From the NCBI GenBank assembly GCA_000741495.1, contig JGZV01000001.1, forward strand, positions 372,001-436,000: DNA of 64,000 bases, given 5' to 3'. The DNA comes from Bifidobacterium thermophilum. Lineage in GTDB: Bacteria > Actinomycetota > Actinomycetes > Actinomycetales > Bifidobacteriaceae. Of the stretch, positions 20,362-29,258 are shown one piece after another. The notes under the pieces are model-generated. The model was not told where the DNA came from, did no database searches, and saw only the letters and a program-made list of their open reading frames with translations. Position 1 is the first letter of the stretch, and every line of letters begins with the position of its first letter. The translations under genes and the position numbers were made by a program.

Positions 20362-21439
20362 TATCTTGGCACACGCGAATGACGTGTTTCTGGCGAAAAG
20401 CTTGGTATCCGCTGGGAAGACTCACAGCATGCTGACCATGCCAATCGATAATCAGCCGCTCGATGGCTTCGATATGCCGTGCTGAAACCGGTACACCCAA
20501 CGATGCACACGCACGGGCGATAACCCGGCGCCTGATCGCCGCCGGCTGAACTTCGAGCGTTCGAGCGTCAAGCGAAACACCGTGTGACGATGCCGCTTCA
20601 ATCCGTACACTCCCCTGATATGCCGCCGACGCCTGATCGTCCAGATACTCGCGGTCGCTCACCGCTCCCGCGGCATACTGCGCGAGATGCTTGGCGACAT
20701 CGCTGCCGGCAAGCTCCTCCAATACCGGCATCACGTCATGGCGGATACGCGAACGCAGCGGATAGCCGTTCGGCAAGCGCTGTCCAAAGGGAATGCCGTC
20801 ACCGTTGGTCGGATCATCCCACCACGTGATGCTCAGGTCACTGCAGATACCTGTGGTTTGGGCTCGCGTCAGCGCAAGGAATGGCCGCAACAGCGTGACA
20901 CCGTCACGCTCACTGTTTGCGGGCATGCCGCACAATGCGTCCACACCGCCTGAACGCAGCAAGCCCATGATGATGGTTTCCGCTTGGTCGTCACACGTGT
21001 GGGCAAGCAGGACGGCACTCGCGCCACAGGCTCGCGCCTCCTCAGTCAGCGCCGCATAGCGTGCGTCGCGGGCGGCGGCCTCCTCCCCCTGCCCTGCAGG
21101 GTCAACCTGCACGAACCGCACAGCTACCGGGTCAAGCCCCAGTGTCGAGCATCGCGCAGCCGTATCGAGCGCGATATCGGTCGATCCGGCTTGCAGCTGG
21201 TGATCAACGACGACAGCGCCGCATCGCAGTCCCAGCATGCCGCAGACAATATGCGTCACGGCAGCCAACGCCATGGAATCGCGGCCGCCTGAACACGCGA
21301 CCAGAACCAGTGGAGCATCCGATAAGGGCGCGTGGGCACCGTGGCAAGCGAACCGCGGGTCCTGTCGCCCCAATCCTGCACGCTCCAAGCATGCGCGAAC
21401 ATCCCCGATCGCCGTTCTGAGATTTGCCGTGTACGCCAT
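20342..21439 (-). CDS. tilS: tRNA(Ile)-lysidine synthase
   Basis: 365 residues. TilS adds lysine to C34 of tRNA-Ile(CAU) so that it reads AUA. The PP-loop ATPase signature VACSGGRDSMAL (SGGxDS) is near residue 48, followed by VVDHQLQAGS, AHTCDDQAET and the PFL..R..T segment (LLRPFLALTRAQT). It is the first gene of the tilS-hpt-ftsH-folBK run; the dacB-like gene upstream reads the same way and ends only 20 nt further on. Confidence 0.94.
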   Translation of the reverse strand: MAYTANLRTAIGDVRACLERAGLGRQDPRFACHGAHAPLSDAPLVLVACSGGRDSMALAAVTHIVCGMLGLRCGAVVVDHQLQAGSTDIALDTAARCSTLGLDPVAVRFVQVDPAGQGEEAAARDARYAALTEEARACGASAVLLAHTCDDQAETIIMGLLRSGGVDALCGMPANSERDGVTLLRPFLALTRAQTTGICSDLSITWWDDPTNGDGIPFGQRLPNGYPLRSRIRHDVMPVLEELAGSDVAKHLAQYAAGAVSDREYLDDQASAAYQGSVRIEAASSHGVSLDARTLEVQPAAIRRRVIARACASLGVPVSARHIEAIERLIIDWHGQHAVSLPSGYQAFRQKHVIRVCQDSGHENR

Positions 21440-21459
21440 ATGCCGCTCCTCAATCGATC

Positions 21460-22911
21460 CTACAGTCCCGCCAGTGCGCTCATGAACTTGTTGATTGCGA
21501 TACGCGCGGAATACAGGTTGGTCGGATTATTGACAATCACCGCGAACGATACGAGCCCGCCGTTGGTGCGGGACACATTACCCGCCATGGACGTGACGCC
21601 TTCAAGACTGCCGGTTTTCACACGTAGCTGGCCGGCGACTGTCTGGTCGGCGAGACGGCTTTTCGCCGTACCCACCAAGCCGGGGACCGACAATCCTTCA
21701 GCTGCCGCAACCGCACCGCCGACCCGCAGGTTGCGTTCCTGGACTTGCACCAAGGTGGTGGCGGTCAAGCGGGAACCGTCAGACAGGCCCGAACAGTCAG
21801 CCATGACGAGTCCCGAGGTGGAAACACCCAGCTTGTCCAACTCCTGTTTGACTGCGGTGGTCGCCCCGGTCGGACTGTTCTCGTTGCCGGTGGCGTTGGC
21901 GAGCAGTCGTCCGAACTCTTCGGCGAGCGTGTTATCAGAGTGCCGCAGAGCGAATGCCATGATTTCCGCGAGCGTCGCGGACTGCACCGTGGCAACGGCA
22001 CGCAAACCGGACGGCACGCTTGCGGCGACCGGCGAACCGTCGACCGTGATCCCCTGTTCAGTCAGCCGTTGGGCGAATGTCACCGCCGCATCCGCCGCCG
22101 GTGCCATAGACAGCACCGGGTAACTGGTGAACGAGTCGGGATCATGCTGCTGGTCCGCCGTCCACTGGCGGCCACCATCCACAGCCATTGAGGAGACGGC
22201 CGTGTAATACATATTGCTTGGATTATTCTGCGCGATAGTTGCCGGATACCTCGGATCGGCGAACACCGTGTCGTCGTAGCGCACGGCAACCGACGTTATT
22301 CCACGCTGTTTCAATGATGTCGCCGTTGTCTTCGCCAGTGTCCCCAATCCGGCGCGACCGTTGATATGGTTCGGATCATTATCCCCCGAGCCAAGCAGCA
22401 TATCGCCGCTGCCTTTGAGATACAAGGTCGGAGTTTGTCCGCTGGCTTGGGACAGATACGTGCTCGTGGCGAGCGTGGAACCCATATCCAGCACGGATGC
22501 GGCGGCCAGCGCGGTCAAGGTTTTCATGGTGGATGCCGGTTCACGCTGGGCATCAGGTTCATGGCTGGCGACGACTGTGCCGTCAGCAGTGGCGATCGCG
22601 ATGGAAAAATCAGTGCCCACACTGGGATCGGCGGCGAACGTGTCAATAAGCTGTTGGGCGGCAGCGGCATCGATGGTTTTCGACCGGTTGGCTGTCCCGG
22701 CGATCGCGGTCGCGGTACGGGCGGACAGAGGCGCCGCATACGACGGGTTGGCGACATCACGCAAGGTCAATACGCCCGGGAACACGTCCGTCAGATCCCC
22801 GACGGCATAGCCGACAACCAACAGGGCGGTCAGGGCCGATGATACGGCGACGCGTATAACGCGGCTGGTATCGGCCCGTCGCCGCTTGCGCAACTCCACC
22901 CGTGTTCCCAA
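21460..22911 (-). CDS. dacB: D-alanyl-D-alanine carboxypeptidase/endopeptidase (PBP4, S13)
   Basis: An envelope enzyme of about 483 residues that trims or opens peptidoglycan cross-links. After a basic start comes an N-terminal membrane anchor (VIRVAVSSALTALLVVGYAVG). The S13 active-site motifs are present: SxxK in REPASTMKTLTAL, SxN in RHSDNTLAEEF, and KTG in LRVKTGSLEGVTSMAG. A GTG at 22944 opens the frame, but a strong AGGAGG lies 8 nt before an in-frame TTG at 22911, giving GTRVELRKRRRAD; that start is preferred. It may be the head of the tilS operon. Confidence 0.9.
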   Translation of the reverse strand: MGTRVELRKRRRADTSRVIRVAVSSALTALLVVGYAVGDLTDVFPGVLTLRDVANPSYAAPLSARTATAIAGTANRSKTIDAAAAQQLIDTFAADPSVGTDFSIAIATADGTVVASHEPDAQREPASTMKTLTALAAASVLDMGSTLATSTYLSQASGQTPTLYLKGSGDMLLGSGDNDPNHINGRAGLGTLAKTTATSLKQRGITSVAVRYDDTVFADPRYPATIAQNNPSNMYYTAVSSMAVDGGRQWTADQQHDPDSFTSYPVLSMAPAADAAVTFAQRLTEQGITVDGSPVAASVPSGLRAVATVQSATLAEIMAFALRHSDNTLAEEFGRLLANATGNENSPTGATTAVKQELDKLGVSTSGLVMADCSGLSDGSRLTATTLVQVQERNLRVGGAVAAAEGLSVPGLVGTAKSRLADQTVAGQLRVKTGSLEGVTSMAGNVSRTNGGLVSFAVIVNNPTNLYSARIAINKFMSALAGL

Positions 22912-23074
22912 GACACGTTCCTCCTGTTCACCATACGTATGCACGCCGGCGCTCCGGGCATGCGATGTTCTTTCAGCTTAGCGCCGGCGGCGAACGATAC
23001 CGTCAAACGTTTCGAAGCCACGTGGAAGCGTCGGCACGGAGAAACGGGGAAATGGTGTGTCGCTGTGACTGGTG

Positions 23075-24301
23075 TCATTTGCCATGATGCTCAATCGGCT
23101 TCCATTCAGCCTTCGAGAAGACCGCCTGGAAAGAAATCGGCACATAACTGAGCATATAAATCGGGAAGCTGAGCACATAGGCGAACAGCTCCTTGTTCGT
23201 AGCGCCGATCTGGTCACGTTCAGCGACACAGGTCAACGCAGCCAGTCCCATCATGCCCAGCACGCCGAGCACAATACCGTACGTCCATCCGCCAATCGAG
23301 TTCAGCTGGCTCTGCCACGTGACGAACCCGCATGCCGCAAACAAGCATCCCAGCAGGAAGCGCGCAATACCAAGCACCATGAACGGGCAGAGCACCAGCG
23401 TGAAATCGATGCAGGAGAAATCACGCTCCCGCACCGCACGTTTGATAAGCGCAGGCCCGTAATAGCGGAACACCTGCAGGAAACCTTTGCTCCACCGCAA
23501 CCGTTGCCGCCAGCTCTGCCCGAAAGTGACCGGCTGCTCATCGTAGAGGATCGCGGTGCCGCAATACCCGATTCGGTCGCCATGCAACACCGAATCCATG
23601 CTGAACTCGAGATCTTCGGTGAGCAGATGGAATTTCCACCCGCGATTACGCCGCATGATTTCCTGGGAGAACATGAATCCTGTGCCGCCCACATGGCAGC
23701 TCGAGCCGAACAGCATGCGCGAGTTGTTGAGGAACCGCGATTCGCGGATGAACCACAGGGCAGAACCCGAAGAAACCCAGTTATCGGCAAGATTGACGGA
23801 ATTGCGATAACTGGTCAGGATCTTGAACCCGGCATGGAACGCCTTGTTCATCTCCTCGATGTAATGCTTGTCGAGACGGTTGTCCGCGTCGAACACGAAG
23901 AACGCGTCATACTTGTCCGTCTCGCCCTCATTGATCATATGGTCCAGCAGATAACTCAGCGCATAGCCCTTGCCAACCTGCTCCTTGTTGAACCGTTCGA
24001 CAACGTGACAGCCCATGTCGCGCACCAACTGCGCCGTATGATCCGTACAGTTGTCAGCCACCAGCCAGATATCCACCAAGTGTGACGGATAGGTTTGCGA
24101 ACGGATCGAATTGATGAGATTGCCGATCACGGCTTCCTCATTACGGGCGGAAATCAGCACCGCGTAACGCTTGTCCATCGGAGCGTCCGGGAAGGTGATC
24201 TGCTTGGCGAACAAGGACGCGACAACGCATACCGCCTGATAGACCAGTCCGGCACCGCCAAGAATCATGAGCAGGATATCGAGAGTCGACAGCAGAACCA
24301 T
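23075..24301 (-). CDS. family 2 glycosyltransferase, processive-type, membrane-bound
   Basis: About 408 residues with an N-terminal membrane segment, a GT-A domain and three C-terminal hydrophobic segments. Motifs: VLISARNEEAVIGNLI, WLVADNCTDHT, a DAD at FFVFDADNRLD, TEDLEFSM (ED) and QRLRW (QxxRW), the set of processive GT2 enzymes such as cellulose- or hyaluronan-synthase relatives. The sugar donor cannot be told. ATG at 24310 directly abuts the AAAGGG Shine-Dalgarno, so ATG 24301 is preferred; it overlaps the stop of the AI-2E gene (TGATG), which indicates coupling. Confidence 0.85.
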   Translation of the reverse strand: MVLLSTLDILLMILGGAGLVYQAVCVVASLFAKQITFPDAPMDKRYAVLISARNEEAVIGNLINSIRSQTYPSHLVDIWLVADNCTDHTAQLVRDMGCHVVERFNKEQVGKGYALSYLLDHMINEGETDKYDAFFVFDADNRLDKHYIEEMNKAFHAGFKILTSYRNSVNLADNWVSSGSALWFIRESRFLNNSRMLFGSSCHVGGTGFMFSQEIMRRNRGWKFHLLTEDLEFSMDSVLHGDRIGYCGTAILYDEQPVTFGQSWRQRLRWSKGFLQVFRYYGPALIKRAVRERDFSCIDFTLVLCPFMVLGIARFLLGCLFAACGFVTWQSQLNSIGGWTYGIVLGVLGMMGLAALTCVAERDQIGATNKELFAYVLSFPIYMLSYVPISFQAVFSKAEWKPIEHHGK

Positions 24302-25791
24302 CAGCGCCATCCCTTTCGTGGATTATTGTCAGCCGTACTGCTCCGACTGTTATCGTCCGGCTTCGCATCATTCCCAGACCCAGTTGACGGGGTATCACCA
24401 TGCGCGTCTTCCTCCGTACCTTTGAGCGGCTGCGCTTGCGTACGCAGCGCGCCCTTCGGGATAGCCACCGTCGGCACATCATCACCGTCGTCACGCTCAC
24501 CTGAAGGATGATGGTAAATCTGCTCCTGCAACTCGCGCAGCTCGTCACCGATCGGCACGTGAGAACCGGAACTTTGCGCCACGCGCGGAATACGGTCACT
24601 AACCGGTTTAATGACATGCTCGTTGAACGCTTCAGCACTTTCAACGACCTTGGACTTCCGTTTCGGTTCAGGATCGTTCATCAGCGGGGAATCGATCAAA
24701 TCGTAACGCTTCGTGCACGCACGGAAAATCGCCTGCAAACTGGCGGTAATCGGCAAAGCGAGGAACGCTCCGAGCGCACCGAACAGCGAACCGAAAAACA
24801 GCACACACAGGAAAGCGACCGCCGGATTCAAATCCATCGTACGTTGCGAAATCTTCGGGGACAGGATCAGATTCTCAATCTGCTGATACACGACGATGAA
24901 CGCGACCACAATCACCGCATAAGTGATGTCATGCGACGCCCACGCGAAAATCACCGGCAGCGCACCGCCCAGATACGTGCCGATCGTGGGCACGAACTGG
25001 GATGTCAAACCGCAGAACAAGGCGAGCGGCAGCCAGTACGGCACATGAATGATATCAAGGAAAATCGCCGTGCATGTGGCGTTGATAGCGGCGAGAATCG
25101 TGCGGGAGAACAGGAAGCCAGAAATCTGATCCTGCACCACCGTCCACGTGAACAGGAAGCGACGTTGTGCGGACGGGCCAAGCCACTGGCACAAACTACG
25201 GCGGACACGCGGTCCGGCCGCCGACACGTAATACGTGACCATGAGCACGGTCATAAGATTGAACAAGAATCCGAACAGCCCAACTGTCGTGTTATACGCT
25301 TGTCCGGCAACATCAGTAATCCATGAGGTTTTGATATTCTTCATCACCTCATTGCCGAGATTCTCCATTTTCGGCAGCTCGAAATCAAACCGTTTCACCA
25401 CGAAATCAGTAATCTGGTCATAATACGCGGGAACACTCTGCACCATGGATATAACCTGCTGGACGAACATGTTGCCAAACAGCACCATCAGCACAACCAC
25501 GATAACCGATACGCCAATCAGACTGACTGCCGACGCCGCGCCACGCTTCCAGCCGTGACGAATCAGTCGCAGGACGAGCGGTTCAATCGCGAGCGCAATG
25601 AACACCGACACCACGATGTCAAGGACGATCGTGTCGACCTTGCCCCACGACCGCCAGACGAACACCGCGAGGAACACGGCGATCACCGCGTAGAACAATC
25701 CCCTGCCCCACCATTCCGGAGGGCGCCGCGGGTCGCCCTTCTGCGGGAATACCGAGGCAAGATCGATTTGCGGTTCACCTTGTTCATTCAT
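24301..25791 (-). CDS. AI-2E-family (YhhQ/TqsA-like) transporter
   Basis: About 496 residues with eight hydrophobic segments and the AI-2E family pattern: an early pair of helices, a large soluble stretch, then LPLALFCGLTSQFVPTIGTYLGGALPVI and VYQQIENLILSPKISQRTMDLNP near the end of the membrane part. A charged cytoplasmic tail of about 110 residues follows. Members export AI-2 or act as Na+/H+ antiporters; the substrate is open here. The frame runs upstream to 25980, but ATG 25791 (MNEQGEPQ) has GGGGAG before it and is chosen. Confidence 0.85.
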   Translation of the reverse strand: MNEQGEPQIDLASVFPQKGDPRRPPEWWGRGLFYAVIAVFLAVFVWRSWGKVDTIVLDIVVSVFIALAIEPLVLRLIRHGWKRGAASAVSLIGVSVIVVVLMVLFGNMFVQQVISMVQSVPAYYDQITDFVVKRFDFELPKMENLGNEVMKNIKTSWITDVAGQAYNTTVGLFGFLFNLMTVLMVTYYVSAAGPRVRRSLCQWLGPSAQRRFLFTWTVVQDQISGFLFSRTILAAINATCTAIFLDIIHVPYWLPLALFCGLTSQFVPTIGTYLGGALPVIFAWASHDITYAVIVVAFIVVYQQIENLILSPKISQRTMDLNPAVAFLCVLFFGSLFGALGAFLALPITASLQAIFRACTKRYDLIDSPLMNDPEPKRKSKVVESAEAFNEHVIKPVSDRIPRVAQSSGSHVPIGDELRELQEQIYHHPSGERDDGDDVPTVAIPKGALRTQAQPLKGTEEDAHGDTPSTGSGNDAKPDDNSRSSTADNNPRKGWR

Positions 25792-25930
25792 GGCTCCCCA
25801 TTCTACATAGCCGGCGGAAACAGACGCTTGTGGCGTATCCGTCGTATTGCCGGCCGCGTATTGCGATTGTTGCGGGAAACCAAGTGAAGCTGACGCCGAC
25901 GTGTAGACGTCCTTGCCTATCCTAGAAAAC

Positions 25931-26878
25931 ATGCTAACCGTATCGATTGTCATTCCCGCATGGAACGAAGAGGAGCGCATCGCCGATTGTCTGACGAACG
26001 CAACCCGTCAGACCGTAATACCCCATGAGGTGATTGTGGTGGATAACCGTTCCACCGACGCGACCGTCGACATCGTCAAGAAGTTCATGGCGGAACATCC
26101 CGACGCTCCGGTCCGTCTGCTGCATCAGGATGAGGAACAAGGGCTGATCCCGACACGCAATTATGGTCTGAACCATGCCACAGGCGACGTATTGGGCCGT
26201 GTGGATGCCGATTGCATGCTCAAACCCGACTGGGTTGAGGTTGTTTCCAGGATTTTCACCGAGGATCCTGAAGCGATGGGCGCGACAGGACCGGTGGTGT
26301 ATTACGACATGCCCGCCAAGCGCGTCGGTTTGCGTGGTGATGATAGCGTCCGCCGACACATGTATCGGGCGGACGGGGATCAGGTGTTGCTGTTCGGTTC
26401 GAATATGGCGTTGCGGGCGAGCGCATGGCATGATATCGCGAACGAGGTGTGCCGTGACCGTGAAGATGTCATGCATGAGGATATCGACGTGTCGCTGCAT
26501 CTGCTCGGCCGAGGCATGAAAACCGTGTACTGTCAGCGTATGATCTGCGGGATTTCCGCGCGGCGCATGGACACGTCGTTCACATCGTTCCGCAATTATA
26601 TGAACCGGTTCCGCAACACGTTCGCCGCCCATCCGGACCATTGGCGCAAACGCAAGCCGGAGCATACGCTGTACGCGCTGTACCCGTGGATGCACACCCT
26701 GTACCCGATGTACCAGCGTTATCTGGACCGTATGGACATCAATCCGGCGGAACGCTTGTGGCTCAAAGAGCAGTTCGACGTGGCCAAGCGCGACGAGCAG
26801 GACAGAGCCGACGCGGATACGGACGGCCAGCCCGAATCCGACGGCAGCACACTGACGCTGGCAGAGTCGAACCAATAG
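25931..26878 (+). CDS. family 2 glycosyltransferase, soluble
   Basis: 315 residues with a GT-A fold: VSIVIPAWNEEERIADCL, EVIVVDNRSTDATVDIV, RVDADCMLKPDW (DxD-like) and HEDIDVSLHLLGRGMKT. The C-terminus has no clear membrane segment. It may glycosylate a surface polymer together with the GT2 gene at 23075, though the two are on opposite strands. ATG 25931 is preferred over 25913: the hexamer TATCCT ends 7 nt upstream and no Shine-Dalgarno is present, which suggests a leaderless mRNA. Confidence 0.85.
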   Translation: MLTVSIVIPAWNEEERIADCLTNATRQTVIPHEVIVVDNRSTDATVDIVKKFMAEHPDAPVRLLHQDEEQGLIPTRNYGLNHATGDVLGRVDADCMLKPDWVEVVSRIFTEDPEAMGATGPVVYYDMPAKRVGLRGDDSVRRHMYRADGDQVLLFGSNMALRASAWHDIANEVCRDREDVMHEDIDVSLHLLGRGMKTVYCQRMICGISARRMDTSFTSFRNYMNRFRNTFAAHPDHWRKRKPEHTLYALYPWMHTLYPMYQRYLDRMDINPAERLWLKEQFDVAKRDEQDRADADTDGQPESDGSTLTLAESNQ

Positions 26879-26930
26879 CGATCTGCGCGTGCCGCAATCG
26901 CCGTTACACAACGGAATTCGCGACCGTCCC

Positions 26931-26986
26931 TGTACACAAACTGGTTACGCTGGGAAGTGTCCCAGCGTAACCAGTTTGTGTACAGG
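26931..26986. terminator. perfect 26-bp hairpin between convergent genes
   Basis: A 26-bp arm (26931-26956) and its exact complement (26961-26986) are separated by AGTG. It lies between the GT2 stop and the fucO stop. There is no T-tract on either side, so classic intrinsic termination is uncertain. The core GGTTACGCT is shared with the serC terminator at 41094. Confidence 0.7.
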
Positions 26987-27006
26987 CGGGCGGTCCCGAG
27001 ACGCCG

Positions 27007-28158
27007 TCACATCAGCGACGTGTAAATCGCGAGGATGTCCTCCTCGGTCGCCTTGCGCGGGTTGCCCGGCGTGCACACGTCATGGAACGCGTCGTGGGCG
27101 AGCGGCTTGAGGTCGGCTTCAGTGGCTCCGACCTGCGAGATCTTGGTCGGATTGCCAAGGTCGACGGTCAGCTGGTGGACCGCCTGGACCGCTTCTTCGC
27201 GTACGGTTTCCAGATCGCCGGTCATCGCGTCCGCGACGCCGAAGGCTTGCGCGATATCACGGTACTTTTCGCCCGTATAGTCTTTGTTATATTCCATAAC
27301 CGGGGCGAGAAGAATACCGTTGGCCACGCCATGGGCAACGCCGAGCCGACCGCCGAGCGGATGTGCCATGCCGTGAACCAGACCGAGCCCGACGTTGGAG
27401 TACGCCATGCCGGTGATGTAGCTAGCGTATGCCATCTGCTCACCTGCCGCCTTGTCGCCGTCGGCGCTCTTGGCGAGGTTCTGGGCGACCATGCGGATGG
27501 TCTGCATGGACAGGCAATCGGACAGCGACCACGCGCCGGGTGTGATGAAGCCTTCAATCGCGTGGGTCAGCGCGTCCAGACCGGTGGCGACTTTCAGTCC
27601 ACGAGGCATGGAGTCGGTCAAATCAGGGTCGACGAAGGCGACAACCGGGATGTCATGAGGGTCGACTGCCACGAACTTGCGCTTGTTGGCGGTATCCGTG
27701 ATTACATAGTTGATGGTCGTTTCCGACGCTGTGCCTGCTGTGGTGGGCACGCCGAAAATCGGGACGGACGGGTTCTTGGTGTCTGCCACGCCTTCCAAGG
27801 ACAGCACGTCGGCGAACTGCGGGTTCGCGGTGACAATGCCAATGCCCTTGCATGTGTCTTGCGGCGAGCCGCCACCGAGACCAATGAGGAAGTCGGCTCC
27901 AGCGGAAGCAAATTTCTTCACGCCGTCCTGGATGCATTCAACCGGAGGATTCGGCTTGACATTGTCGAAGATCTCATACGGCATGCCAGCCTCGTCAAGC
28001 ACCGCGGTCACTTTCGCCACAGTGCCGGTTTCCAGTAGCACCGGATCGGTGACGATGAACGCCTTCTTGAACCCGCGCGCCTTCGCGGCGACAGGTATCT
28101 CACGAATCGCGCCACGGCCAAAATATGCGGTCTGATTGAAGATCATTCTGTATACCAT
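27007..28158 (-). CDS. fucO: lactaldehyde reductase / 1,2-propanediol oxidoreductase
   Basis: A 383-residue iron-dependent group III alcohol dehydrogenase that reduces L-lactaldehyde from fucose or rhamnose breakdown to 1,2-propanediol using NADH. It shows GLGGGSPQDTCKGIG (nucleotide binding), PTTAGTASETT, and the metal-binding set Asp/His in TGLDALTHAIEGF and His in HGMAHPLGGRLGVAHG. AAGGAG lies 8 nt before ATG 28158. No fucose or rhamnose pathway gene is adjacent, so it may serve a pathway elsewhere on the chromosome. Confidence 0.92.
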   Translation of the reverse strand: MVYRMIFNQTAYFGRGAIREIPVAAKARGFKKAFIVTDPVLLETGTVAKVTAVLDEAGMPYEIFDNVKPNPPVECIQDGVKKFASAGADFLIGLGGGSPQDTCKGIGIVTANPQFADVLSLEGVADTKNPSVPIFGVPTTAGTASETTINYVITDTANKRKFVAVDPHDIPVVAFVDPDLTDSMPRGLKVATGLDALTHAIEGFITPGAWSLSDCLSMQTIRMVAQNLAKSADGDKAAGEQMAYASYITGMAYSNVGLGLVHGMAHPLGGRLGVAHGVANGILLAPVMEYNKDYTGEKYRDIAQAFGVADAMTGDLETVREEAVQAVHQLTVDLGNPTKISQVGATEADLKPLAHDAFHDVCTPGNPRKATEEDILAIYTSLM

Positions 28159-28503
28159 GTGTGTTCTCCTTCGAACAATTCCCGTTGTGCGGGATCGTCA
28201 TTGACGCAACCTATTGTAGTCAATCCCGCCGCGGATACAACACCGAGAGGTGGGCTAATCCGCTGTGCCGAGTCATAAGCCAGACCAATCACACGGAATA
28301 TGGTCAAGTCCCGGCTTTTCGGCAACCCGTATCGAAAACGCGAACAATCAAGGAATCGGGCGTATAAGCCGGGTGTATAAGGACAGCATGGTGGTCATCA
28401 TGCGGCTCCGCCTTGGAAGAACACCGTGTTCGGCGGAGGTCAATCATACTTGGCGGTGCAGCACATGCTCGGATGTTGTAGGACGGCGGTGGCGCCGGGC
28501 TGG

Positions 28504-28747
28504 TGTGGGAGATTTCCGCGCATGGGCGATCTAGTCGTGATGTCCCGTGGTTTTTGTGGGAGTTTATCGGGGATTTGCGGTTTCGGTGGTGTTCTCTCAT
28601 CGGCGGTTTCAGGGGCGATTTTCACGAACCGCGGATTTCCAACGTTCCCGCTGGGACAAATCCGCAAGGCCGTCGGATTCCCGTAAACTCCCACGCCGGA
28701 TACGTGAGAACAGGCGCAAACCGGGAAATCCCGACAGTTCTCCCACA
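28504..28747 (+). repeat. dispersed GGGAG/CTCCC hairpin element, copy 1
   Basis: This lies in the 779-bp gap between fucO and tRNA-Phe. TGTGGGAG at 28504 and 28555 (51 nt apart) and CTCCCAC at 28688 and 28740 (52 nt apart) form two nested inverted pairs. It is homologous to the reverse strand of 49587-49825: about 100 positions align without gaps, including a 31-nt identical run (28626-28656). Further hairpins of GxGAG-N31-CTCCC type lie inside. A separate small hairpin (CAACCGTCT/AGACGGTTG) is near 28845-28870. The rest of the gap shows nothing recognisable. Confidence 0.75.
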
Positions 28748-28905
28748 TCACCCACACGCCACCGCCCGAATCCCGGCCTCCCCCTGCCTCCACCGACACC
28801 GACAACCGCCCCAGCGTCAGCAAACGCCTCTGACGACACTCACAACCGTCTCAACGTCGGCAGACGGTTGAGCACTGTTGGTCGACAGAGTCTCGGAAAT
28901 GAGAA

Positions 28906-28933
28906 AACCCCGATTCCATACGGAATCGGGGTT
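28906..28933 (-). terminator. tRNA-Phe terminator
   Basis: 12-bp stem (AACCCCGATTCC with its complement), 4-nt loop, followed on the minus strand by TTCTCATTT. Confidence 0.85.
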
Positions 28934-28937
28934 CTTG

Positions 28938-29010
28938 TGGCTCCGAGCGGGATCGATCCGCTGACCTAGCGATTTTCAGTCGCTCGCTCTACCAACTGAG
29001 CTACAGAGCC
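28938..29010 (-). tRNA. tRNA-Phe (GAA)
   Basis: 73 nt folding into a cloverleaf. Acceptor arm GGCTCTG/CGGAGCC, D-loop AGTTGGTAGAG, anticodon stem-loop CGACTGAAAATCG with anticodon GAA, T-arm GATCGATCC. CCA is not encoded. Confidence 0.97.
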
Positions 29011-29025
29011 ATGGACGGTTAAAAA

Positions 29026-29047
29026 AAACCCGGATAAACCGGGTTTT
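29026..29047 (-). terminator. terminator between tRNA-Asp and tRNA-Phe
   Basis: AAACCCGG/CCGGGTTT hairpin followed on the minus strand by eight T. A strong intrinsic terminator, so most transcripts should end after tRNA-Asp. Confidence 0.85.
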
Positions 29048-29056
29048 TACCATTCG

Positions 29057-29130
29057 CGACCTCGGCCGGACTTGAACCGGTGACCTCCGCCGTGACAGGG
29101 CGGCGCTCTAACCAACTGAGCTACGAGGCC
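29057..29130 (-). tRNA. tRNA-Asp (GTC)
   Basis: 74-nt cloverleaf: acceptor GGCCTCG/CGAGGTC, D-loop AGTTGGTTAGAG, anticodon loop CTGTCAC with GTC, T-arm GGTTCAAGTCC, discriminator G. Confidence 0.97.
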
Positions 29131-29163
29131 GTGGCGTTTGCTCCGTGGAGCAGCCGAGTATTT

Positions 29164-29191
29164 ATATTACTCAGATCTGCCCGCCACGCAA
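29164..29191 (-). promoter_or_regulatory. promoter of the tRNA-Asp/Phe unit
   Basis: On the minus strand TTGCGT (29186-29191) and TAATAT (29164-29169) are 16 nt apart, about 34 nt before tRNA-Asp. Confidence 0.6.
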
Positions 29192-29258
29192 ATCGGGCGC
29201 GTGCTTCGGCGTGTCGTTTTTACAGGGGCAACGCAAAACCTATGCAATATGTGGGTTT

